DNA from: Clostridiaceae bacterium
GTDB taxonomy: Bacteria; Bacillota; Clostridia; Lachnospirales; Lachnospiraceae
Assembly (NCBI GenBank): GCA_009911065.1
Contig: QXWR01000009.1
Span: 1 to 64,000 of the forward strand
DNA length: 64,000 nt
Direction of reading: 5' to 3'
Part shown: in pieces, positions 1 through 4,945 of the stretch
Position numbering within the stretch: the first letter of the stretch is position 1
Layout: every line of letters starts with the position of its first letter
Position numbers and translations under genes: made by a program
The notes under the pieces: model-generated
Told to the model about the DNA's origin: nothing
Seen by the model: the letters and a program-made list of their open reading frames with translations, nothing else
Databases searched by the model: none

Positions 1-2
1 GA

Positions 3-116
3 TATGATAACACAAGAAGGTACTGGTTCAAACACTCTGCTGTAAAATACATCAGAATATATGAGTCAGTATCTTCATTTAATTTGACGAATATAAGAAA
101 GACTTGGAGTATCTAG
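3..116 (+). other. open frame running in from the left edge, unrecognised
   Basis: A reading frame open at the left edge runs for 37 codons to a TAG at 114-116. The peptide is basic and aromatic (for example RRYWFKHSAVKYIRIY) and matches no family I recognise. It lies in a different frame from the integrase fragment that follows. It could be the tail of a gene outside the window or simply decayed element DNA. Confidence 0.2.
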
Positions 117-117
117 G

Positions 118-570
118 GTGCAGGATAACAAGAATACCAAGAATGAGGAATCCGAACGGTATGCGCCTGCCATTCAGGAAGTGTTTGCCTGTTTTAAAGA
201 GCTGGAAGAAATACAGGTAGAAAATGGCTGGCGGGACAATGCTTATAAAAAGGGAAATGGTTCCCTTGTAATCATTGACAGGAACGGAGAGATTGTAGAT
301 AAGAGGGCGTTTAACCGAAATCTGGGGTTGTATTTGGTGAGGAGAGGTTTTAATAAGAAACTGACCTTACATATGCCAAGACACTGCTATACCACCTATC
401 TGAAATTGTTTGGAGCGGATTTAGAAAATGTAGAGTTTTCTCTGGGGCATACTGTAGACGGGGTAAGGGGAGAATATCTGGCAGACTTAACGCCTGATTA
501 TGTTAAGCTGTTACTCCCAAAGATAACGGAAATGGCTGAACAGGTCAGAAAGGAAGAAGAAGCGGTATAA
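118..570 (+). pseudogene. tyrosine recombinase (integrase) C-terminal fragment, copy 1
   Basis: This is the catalytic half of a phage-type integrase that joins and excises DNA at attachment sites. The 150-residue frame (GTG at its left end) keeps an HMPRH box at about residue 86 (second Arg of the R-H-R-H-Y set), SLGHTV at about 110 (the H/W position) and a Tyr in GEYLADL at about 119. The N-terminal arm- and core-binding domains and the first catalytic Arg are missing, because stop codons precede it in this frame. Family members are usually about 350-400 residues, so this is a remnant. Its 3' end runs straight into antitoxin RNA promoter 1, and two shorter copies of the same 3' end lie at about 2262 and 3000. 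The family is clear; activity is very unlikely. Confidence 0.75.
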
Positions 571-626
571 AGGTTTAACAGGCAGGGAGGCACATACCAA
601 AATACCAGAAATACCAAAAAGAAAGG

Positions 627-655
627 TTGCAACGGTCTGTTAAATATGCTATAGT
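627..655 (+). promoter_or_regulatory. promoter of antitoxin RNA 1
   Basis: A -35 TTGCAA (627-632) and a -10 TATAGT (650-655) are separated by exactly 17 bp. The predicted start is near 662. The same layout is conserved at 2463-2491 and 3207-3235, which supports a real sigma-A promoter. Confidence 0.75.
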
Positions 656-661
656 AAAATA

Positions 662-759
662 GAAGGGGAAAGCCAGAGAGGCGACCTACCCTCAATAATG
701 GTAGCTTTTACCTCATACGAGGTCAGCCGTCACTATTGCAGTAGTGGCGGCTATTTTTT
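662..759 (+). ncRNA. putative antisense antitoxin RNA 1 (type I TA)
   Basis: This is a roughly 98-nt RNA defined by a good promoter and an intrinsic terminator, with no plausible ORF. It runs towards the toxin gene on the opposite strand and overlaps that gene's stop codon and 3' untranslated region. This is the layout of TxpA/RatA-type systems, where the convergent RNA pairs with the toxin mRNA 3' end and recruits RNase. The 5' end (663-693) closely resembles the 5' end of the toxin mRNA itself. The antisense role is inferred; promoter, terminator and convergence are seen directly. Copies lie at 2498-2595 and 3242-3340. Confidence 0.65.
725..759 (+). terminator. Rho-independent terminator of antitoxin RNA 1
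   Basis: An 11-bp stem pairs AGCCGTCACTA (725-735) with TAGTGGCGGCT (742-752), with one G-U pair. A run of six T follows (754-759). The right arm overlaps the stop codon of the toxin gene on the other strand. Confidence 0.8.
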
Positions 760-840
760 ACCCTTAAAAATCTGATAAAGCAGACTGATAAGGGATACAA
801 TGAATGTACAAAACAAGAAAAAATCCTGATATGTAATCAT
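751..840 (-). CDS. 29-residue hydrophobic peptide, putative type I toxin (Hol-Tox/TxpA-like), copy 1
   Basis: This small membrane peptide starts MITYQDFF and ends QIFKGKK. A single hydrophobic segment spans about residues 6-24 and the tail is lysine-rich. The start at 840 is chosen because AGGAGG lies 8 nt upstream and copy 2 aligns from the same Met; a longer in-frame extension to 1074 covers the toxin promoter and leader and is not credible. Peptides of this kind insert in the membrane and depolarise it when antitoxin RNA is lacking. The gene has its own promoter (931-959) and a leader of about 84 nt with strong hairpins. It converges on antitoxin RNA 1. Assignment rests on size, topology, sequence resemblance and gene layout. 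Confidence 0.65.
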   Translation of the reverse strand: MITYQDFFLFCTFIVSLISLLYQIFKGKK

Positions 841-890
841 TGGCAATCCCTCCTTTCTAAATGATTGGAGGGTTAGCCCCTCCAATGGTG

Positions 891-924
891 GAGGGTAAGC
901 CGCCTTTGCTCTCTGACTTTCCTT
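891..924 (-). promoter_or_regulatory. toxin mRNA 1 5' end, complementary to its own 3' region
   Basis: The first roughly 34 nt of the predicted toxin mRNA share an aligned block with the first 31 nt of antitoxin RNA 1 (663-693). Common parts are AAGG, AAAG, CAGAGAG and TACCCTC. The antitoxin strand is complementary to the toxin transcript 3' region, so the toxin mRNA 5' end can pair with its own 3' end. All three substitutions between the arms keep G-U pairing. Confidence 0.55.
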
Positions 925-930
925 AAAGAG

Positions 931-959
931 ATTGTACCATAGTTTCCAAGATTCGACAA
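931..959 (-). promoter_or_regulatory. promoter of toxin gene 1
   Basis: On the minus strand a -35 TTGTCG (954-959) and a -10 TACAAT (931-936) are separated by 17 bp. The predicted start is near 924. The element is conserved at toxin copy 2 (2767-2795). Confidence 0.7.
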
Positions 960-1014
960 TGAGAATATACTCTAATCTTTGTAATGTTGATTCAAAAAGG
1001 TTTATGAAGTTTCT

Positions 1015-1141
1015 GCTTGCAAAATAGGACGGATTGCTTGTAAAAAGGAGCTTTCCGCTTGTAATAGAAAGCATTGCGCTTGCAAAAAATATAGAGTCCT
1101 TGGTAAAAATGGAATTTCTGTTGTAAAAAGGGCGCTTACAA
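1015..1141 (+). repeat. helically phased GCTTGYAAAA repeats beside the tRNA-derived site
   Basis: Copies of GCTTGYAAAA or close variants start at 1015, 1036, 1057, 1078, 1099 and 1119, with spacing 21, 21, 21, 21 and 20 bp. A diverged copy (GCTTACAA) follows at 1134. Spacing of two helical turns next to a recombination core is what arm-type integrase or excisionase sites look like. That role is inferred. The second module keeps only two units, near 2854-2875. Confidence 0.55.
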
Positions 1142-1157
1142 GTTCTAGGTCTTCTCC

Positions 1158-1199
1158 CTACGGACCAAGGTGTCGGGAGTTCGAATCTTCTCGCGCACG
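1158..1199 (+). other. tRNA 3'-half remnant (probable tRNA-Arg, anticodon ACG), att-like core copy 1
   Basis: The sequence runs from an anticodon loop CTACGGA through a 3' anticodon strand CCAAG, a variable loop GTGTC, a T-arm with TTCGAAT, and a 3' acceptor strand CGCGCAC. The matching 5' half is absent upstream: the bases before the loop cannot pair with CCAAG. A tRNA cut at the anticodon loop is a classic attachment site for tyrosine integrases. The same half recurs at 2890-2931, making a direct repeat around the second module. Arg is read from the loop bases ACG. Confidence 0.6.
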
Positions 1200-1219
1200 T
1201 TAAAGAGCATTACAAAAGG

Positions 1220-1251
1220 GAGTATTTATCGAAAGATAGATACTCTTTTTT
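1220..1251 (+). terminator. terminator downstream of the tRNA remnant, copy 1
   Basis: An 11-bp stem, GAGTATTTATC with GATAGATACTC, closes a GAAA tetraloop and is followed by six T (1246-1251). It is the likely original terminator of the tRNA transcript. The hairpin recurs at 2952-2977 with a poor T-tract. Confidence 0.7.
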
Positions 1252-1460
1252 GTTTTGTAGTGAAGTTCTTAGAAAATTTGAGGAATTGCGTGTAAGGATT
1301 TTGGTAAAAATGGGGTTGGTGCATGGAATATCAACCTGTGCGTAGGTGCGAATCGCTGGCATTCGCTTTTGAAATCGCTGGCGCTTTCAGGGGGTTGGGT
1401 GGAGTTTTTGGGGGTACTGTTGTTTCTTTTTATACAATAGGTTTTTAAAATTGTTTACAT

Positions 1461-1496
1461 GGCCTTATGGGATTTTGATTCCATAGGGCCTTTTTT
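1461..1496 (+). terminator. Rho-independent terminator, parent transcript unknown
   Basis: GGCCTTATGG (1461-1470) pairs with CCATAGGGCC (1481-1490), with one G-U pair, and TTTTTT follows. No intact gene lies upstream on this strand, so it probably belongs to a lost gene of the element. Confidence 0.7.
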
Positions 1497-1565
1497 ATTT
1501 TGAGGATTAGGGGAATTAGGGAATGGTTGGTTGGGGGGCAGAGATAGTCCCAAAATGATTGTAAT

Positions 1566-1598
1566 GGGGTTTAAAGGGGGGTATTGGGTTGGGTGGGG
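1566..1598 (+). other. putative G-quadruplex motif
   Basis: Five G-runs of 3-6 bases are separated by short loops (TTTAAA, TATT, TT, T). This meets the usual G3+N1-7 rule for a G-quadruplex. Further G-runs continue to about 1636. No biological role can be read from the sequence. Confidence 0.5.
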
Positions 1599-1777
1599 AA
1601 TTGTTAGGTTTGAGGGGGAAATGGGGACCAGGGGGATTTCAAGGAATTTTAAGATATGGCGAATCTCCTAATCAGAGCAGATGCTTGCGGGACCTACCGG
1701 TGGCAGCATGGAAATGAGAGATAAAGGACACTGGGACAATTTCATCTAAGATGATGGTATTTTCGAGAAGATCAAGG

Positions 1778-1848
1778 AACTTCTTCACTGGTGGATATGG
1801 ATAATTGTTACTGGACATTTCAATTATACCACAGACCAGTGAGAAGTT
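1778..1848. repeat. long imperfect inverted repeat
   Basis: The outer arms AACTTCTTCACTGGT and ACCAGTGAGAAGTT pair with one bulge. The inner arms ATAATTG and CAATTAT pair around a 14-nt loop. A T-rich tail (TGTTTTATTTTG) follows on the plus strand, so it may be a terminator or a relic of a small repeat element. Confidence 0.4.
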
Positions 1849-1943
1849 GTTTTATTTTGTAGAAAAAAGAATCCCTTATTTATGCGGGTTCTGGCGTTTC
1901 GCAAATGCCTATAATCTTTATCAAAAAGAGAAAGAAGCATTTT

Positions 1944-2123
1944 ATGACACAAGCTTTTGAAATAATGGGACAGAATAACGGAATATTGACACACATTAAT
2001 GGTACAGATTTTGATAACTCAAATGGAATATTGACACAACCAAAAGGGATGGTTTTTGGATATGCCAGAGTGTCTACAAAAGAACAGAACTCTGCCAGAC
2101 AAAAGGAAGCACTTCAAGATTAA
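1944..2123 (+). pseudogene. serine recombinase (resolvase/invertase) N-terminal fragment
   Basis: From the ATG at 1944 the 59-residue frame ends in VFGYARVSTKEQN, the signature around the catalytic serine of resolvases and invertases, then QKEAL, and stops. The rest of the catalytic domain and the DNA-binding domain are missing, so it cannot be active. The N-terminal extension repeats the words NGILTH and NGILTQ, encoded by two copies of GGAATATTGACACA. It lies between integrase-fragment modules 1 and 2 and is probably debris from another insertion. Confidence 0.65.
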
Positions 2124-2261
2124 TGTAATGTTTATTTTGAGAACAAGCTGTCCGGACGTAACATGAAAAGACCTGTACCGCAAAATCAGAAGACAGGCTC
2201 CTCCCTTTAAGAACAACTTTTCTAACGAATCTGTTTTATGAAAAAATGGCATTGAGAAAGA

Positions 2262-2479
2262 AAGCGGAGTTAGAAAATGTGGAGTTTTCTCTGGGGCATA
2301 CAGTAGACGGGGTAAGGAGTAAATATCTGGCAGACTTAACACCTGATTATGTTAAACTGTTACTCCCAAAGATAACGGAAATGGCTGAACAGGTCAGGAA
2401 GAAGAAGCGATATAAAGGTTTAACAGGCAGGGAGGCACATACCAAAATACCAAAAAGAAAGGTTGCAACAGTCTGTTAA
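2262..2479 (+). pseudogene. tyrosine integrase C-terminal fragment, copy 2
   Basis: The frame resumes at ELENVEFSLGHTV and runs through LADLTPDYVKLLLP, nearly identical to copy 1 (118-570), then reads on through the shared flank to a stop at 2479. Only the last H/W and Tyr motifs remain; the HxxR box is lost. A one-base difference near 2410 changes the C-terminal frame from copy 1. The homology continues past the gene into antitoxin RNA 2, so the whole module was duplicated. Confidence 0.7.
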
Positions 2480-2491
2480 ATATGCTATAGT
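2463..2491 (+). promoter_or_regulatory. promoter of antitoxin RNA 2
   Basis: TTGCAA (2463-2468), a 17-bp spacer and TATAGT (2486-2491), matching copy 1. The predicted start is near 2498. Confidence 0.75.
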
Positions 2492-2497
2492 AGAGTA

Positions 2498-2595
2498 GAA
2501 GGGGAAAGCCAGAGAGGCGACCTACCCTCAACAATGTTGACTTAACCTCTTACGAGGTCAGCCGTCACTACTGGGAATAGTGGCGGCTATTTTTT
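2498..2595 (+). ncRNA. putative antisense antitoxin RNA 2
   Basis: Second copy of the roughly 98-nt antitoxin RNA. It ends in an 11-bp hairpin (2560-2570 with 2578-2588) and a T-run at 2590-2595. It converges on toxin copy 2 and overlaps its stop codon. The 5' block (AAAGCCAGAGAGGCGACC) is identical to copy 1, while the middle (about 2529-2550) differs. That middle part may set which toxin each RNA recognises. Confidence 0.65.
2560..2595 (+). terminator. Rho-independent terminator of antitoxin RNA 2
   Basis: The 11-bp stem matches copy 1, with a 7-nt loop and a T-run at 2590-2595. Confidence 0.8.
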
Positions 2596-2676
2596 ACCCT
2601 TGAAGACCGTGTAACACAGGCCAACAAGAGCAACTAAAAGTATACAGAACTGAAATAAATCAGCATATGTAACCAT
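2587..2676 (-). CDS. 29-residue hydrophobic peptide, putative type I toxin, copy 2
   Basis: The peptide starts MVTYADLFQF and ends YTVFKGKK, with one transmembrane segment and a basic tail as in copy 1. The two toxins differ mainly in the hydrophobic core and share the ends. Two ATGs are available. The one at 2676 lies 9 nt from AGGAGG and matches the copy 1 start; the one at 2682 is only 3 nt away. Promoter at 2767-2795. The reading frame, leader and promoter are intact, so the unit may be functional. Confidence 0.65.
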   Translation of the reverse strand: MVTYADLFQFCILLVALVGLCYTVFKGKK

Positions 2677-2766
2677 TAGCATCGCCCTCCTCTCTGATGA
2701 TTGGAGGGTTAACCCCTCCAATGGTGGAGGGTAAGCCGCCTTTGCTCTCTGACTTTCCTTAATAGG

Positions 2767-2795
2767 ATTGTACCATAGTTTCCAAGATTCGACAA
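2767..2795 (-). promoter_or_regulatory. promoter of toxin gene 2
   Basis: On the minus strand TTGTCG (2790-2795), 17 bp, then TACAAT (2767-2772). It is conserved with toxin copy 1. Confidence 0.7.
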
Positions 2796-2889
2796 TGAAA
2801 ATATACTCCAATCTTTGTAATGTTGATTCAAAAAAGTTTATGAAGATTCTGCTTGCAAAATGGACGCTTACAAGTTCTAGGTCTTCTCC

Positions 2890-2931
2890 CTACGAACCAA
2901 GGTGTCGGGAGTTCGAATCTTCTCGCGCACC
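2890..2931 (+). other. tRNA 3'-half remnant, att-like core copy 2
   Basis: A second copy of the anticodon-loop-to-acceptor half seen at 1158-1199, here with loop CTACGAA. It is preceded by the same CTTACAAGTTCTAGGTC flank and followed by the same hairpin (2952-2977). Two tRNA halves in the same orientation bracket a module, as after tandem integration at one tRNA gene. Confidence 0.6.
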
Positions 2932-2999
2932 TTAAAGAACATTACAAAAGGGAGTATTTATCGAAAGATAGATACTCTTGTTAGGAGTGAGGGGGGAAA

Positions 3000-3165
3000 T
3001 GAGTTCCAAGAGAATTTCAGGGAATTTTATGTTAAGCTGTTACTCCCAAAGATAGAAGAAATAACCAAACAGGTCAGAAAGAACAGGTGGTATAAAGATT
3101 TAACAGGAAGGGAACTAGAGCGTGTCGGAAAATTCATTCCCCTTTTTCTGCTTGGTAAAAATCAA
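3000..3165 (+). pseudogene. tyrosine integrase C-terminal fragment, copy 3
   Basis: Only the extreme C-terminus survives: FYVKLLLPKIEEITKQVRKN, aligning with YVKLLLPKITEMAEQVRK of copies 1 and 2, then YKDLTGRE. No catalytic residue is left. It continues into the third antitoxin RNA copy. Confidence 0.6.
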
Positions 3166-3206
3166 GTGAAACATGCCCAAAATACCAAAAACACCAAAAA
3201 GAAAGG

Positions 3207-3235
3207 TTGAAACGGTCTGCTAAATATGCTATATT
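3207..3235 (+). promoter_or_regulatory. promoter of antitoxin RNA 3
   Basis: TTGAAA (3207-3212), a 17-bp spacer, TATATT (3230-3235). Still a good promoter although the toxin it faced is broken. Confidence 0.65.
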
Positions 3236-3241
3236 AAAATA

Positions 3242-3340
3242 GAAGGGGAAAGTCAGAGAGGCGGCCTACCCTCAAACAGTGCTTAATCTAACCTCATACG
3301 AGATCAGCCGTCACTATTGGTAGTAGTGGCGGCTATTATT
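3242..3340 (+). ncRNA. putative antitoxin RNA 3 (orphan)
   Basis: Third copy of the small RNA gene, with promoter and an 11-bp terminator stem (3306-3316 with 3324-3334). The T-run is interrupted (TTATTTT). The 5' block reads AAAGTCAGAGAGGCGGCC. Its partner toxin is reduced to a fragment, so the RNA is an orphan that might still act on the other two toxin mRNAs through shared sequence. Confidence 0.55.
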
Positions 3341-3380
3341 TTCCTTTAATGACCTATAAAACAGTCCTACAAGCCAGCTT
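3333..3380 (-). pseudogene. decayed toxin peptide remnant, copy 3
   Basis: Read on the minus strand, the frame gives WLVGLFYRSLKENN, which aligns with the C-terminal ALVGLCYTVFKGKK of toxin 2. The start, leader and promoter are gone, replaced by DNA next to the MATE gene end at 3421. The normal stop is also lost. This marks the right boundary of the accessory region. Confidence 0.55.
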
Positions 3381-3420
3381 GACGTCTCTTTTTGTCCAAT
3401 TTTCCCCGCCCCGTGAACTG

Positions 3421-4794
3421 TTACTTGATATTCTCCTTCTGAAGTTTTCCAAGCTCCTTCAAAACTCCTGCCACCACTCCAGTAGCCAGAGCAAAAGTAA
3501 GCATATCTGCAATTGGCTGGGCCATTTGAACCCCTAAAATACCAAAAATGTGAGGTAAAATAAGCAACGCGGGAATCAAAAATATCCCCTGTCTTCCCAT
3601 AGCCACCAGAGAAGCCCGAAAGCCATATCCAATGGACTGAGTCAGCATATTCACCATAATCACCCACGCCTGGAAAGGCATGGTCAAAAGCTGAAGCCGC
3701 AAAGCCAGCGTTCCAATCTCAATCACACGCAAATCCTCTCTGCGGAATAAAGTCAAAATCGGCCTGCTGAAAACAAACGCCACAATTCCAAAAAATGTCA
3801 GCATCGCCACTGCCACCTTGACGCAGAACCAGTAAGCCTCCAAAACCCGGTCATATCGTTTGGCTCCAAAATTAAAGCCGCACACCGGCTGGAAACCCTG
3901 ACCAAATCCGATTAGGCTGGAATTGATAAACATCATAAACCGGGTTACAATAGACATGGCTGCAATCGCCGCATCCTCATAAGGGGCAGCGGCAAAGTTC
4001 AACACAACAGAAGCTACGCTGGCCAGCCCCTGTCGGCACAAAGACGGAAGCCCTGCATGGAGAATTTCCCCATAAATCTTTAAAGTGGGGCGGAACCGGG
4101 AAATCTGAATCTTAATACAATCCCCATGGGAATTGCACTGGTACAGCAATATGCCAAAACTAATGATCTGGCTTGCCATCGTCGCCACTGCTGCCCCAGA
4201 TATGCCCATCCCCGCCCCAAAGATCAAAATCGGGTCCAGAATCATATTTAATATGCCCCCTGTTGTAATCCCCACCATAGCCCGCGTAGCATTTCCCTGG
4301 GCACGCAGAATATTATTCATCACAAAGGAACACATCATAAAAGGCGCCGCAATCAATATGTACTTGGCATAATCCTGGGCATAAGGAGCAATGGTCTTGG
4401 TGGCCCCCAGTAAAAAAACCATCTGCTCTGAAAACAGCATTCCAAACACCATAAACCCAATTCCAATCATTCCCGCCGTGAAAAATCCGGTAGCAGCCAG
4501 AACACTGGCCCGCTCTTCCTCCTGGTTTCCAAGGGACCGGGAAATGTTGTTGCCGCTGCCCATCCCCAGCATAAATCCCACAGCCTGAATCATAGCCATC
4601 GCAGAAAAAATCACTCCCACTGCCCCAGATGCGCTAGTTCCAATTCGACTGACAAAAAAAGTGTCTGCCATGTTATAAATGGAAGTAACCAGCATACTGA
4701 TGATAGTGGGAATTGCCAGTGTGGGAATCAGGCGGTTCACCGGAGTCTCGGTCATCTGCCTGAATTTTTCCTCCTTTGTCATAGTTCTATCCAC
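3421..4794 (-). CDS. MATE family multidrug/cation antiporter
   Basis: An integral membrane exporter of about 457 residues with twelve predicted helices in two homologous halves. The N-terminus PVNRLIPTLAIPTIISMLVT and the MADTFFVSRIG segment are typical of the NorM/MepA (MATE) family, which exports drugs or metabolites with Na+ or H+. I chose the GTG at 4794, 9 nt after AAGGAG. The gene stands alone: upstream lies the nfnB terminator and downstream the third integrase scar. The substrate cannot be predicted. The integration scars end about 40 bp past its stop without breaking it. A second, unlike MATE gene is at 35833. Confidence 0.9.
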   Translation of the reverse strand: MDRTMTKEEKFRQMTETPVNRLIPTLAIPTIISMLVTSIYNMADTFFVSRIGTSASGAVGVIFSAMAMIQAVGFMLGMGSGNNISRSLGNQEEERASVLAATGFFTAGMIGIGFMVFGMLFSEQMVFLLGATKTIAPYAQDYAKYILIAAPFMMCSFVMNNILRAQGNATRAMVGITTGGILNMILDPILIFGAGMGISGAAVATMASQIISFGILLYQCNSHGDCIKIQISRFRPTLKIYGEILHAGLPSLCRQGLASVASVVLNFAAAPYEDAAIAAMSIVTRFMMFINSSLIGFGQGFQPVCGFNFGAKRYDRVLEAYWFCVKVAVAMLTFFGIVAFVFSRPILTLFRREDLRVIEIGTLALRLQLLTMPFQAWVIMVNMLTQSIGYGFRASLVAMGRQGIFLIPALLILPHIFGILGVQMAQPIADMLTFALATGVVAGVLKELGKLQKENIK

Positions 4795-4851
4795 GATTCA
4801 CTTCTCCTTTCTCACGTCAATCCTGCTTCTTTATACCTTTCCGAAAATAGA

Positions 4852-4901
4852 CAAAAAGGGGTTCTGCGGCAGAAAACAACTGTTTCCGCCACAAAAACCC
4901 T
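4852..4901 (-). terminator. terminator after nfnB
   Basis: On the minus strand an imperfect long stem runs from GGGTT...GGCGGAAAC to GTTTTCTGCCGC...AACCC and is followed by TTTTT (plus-strand A-run 4853-4857). Confidence 0.65.
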
Positions 4902-4945
4902 GCTTTGATTTTTCTCCCGCTCTCCTATTACAGAGACTGCCCTTT

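Larger units (their letters stand above)
1252..1943. other. non-coding, G-rich inter-module stretch
   Basis: I see no credible gene here. It contains two small hairpins that share the loop TCGCTGGC (1348-1366 and 1371-1388), a terminator (1461-1496), a G-rich block (about 1500-1640), and a long imperfect hairpin (1778-1848) followed by T-rich DNA. The base composition differs sharply from the neighbouring core genes. Confidence 0.5.

Noticed and set aside
751-1074. 107-codon minus-strand frame covering the toxin
   Set aside because: Only the last 29 codons have a ribosome-binding site and match copy 2. The rest covers the toxin promoter and leader.
1158-1199. complete tRNA gene
   Set aside because: The 5' half and D-arm are missing, and the bases before the anticodon loop do not pair with the 3' anticodon strand.
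2019-2342. 107-codon minus-strand frame opposite the recombinase fragment
   Set aside because: It has no recognisable family or ribosome-binding site and lies antisense to two clear recombinase fragments.
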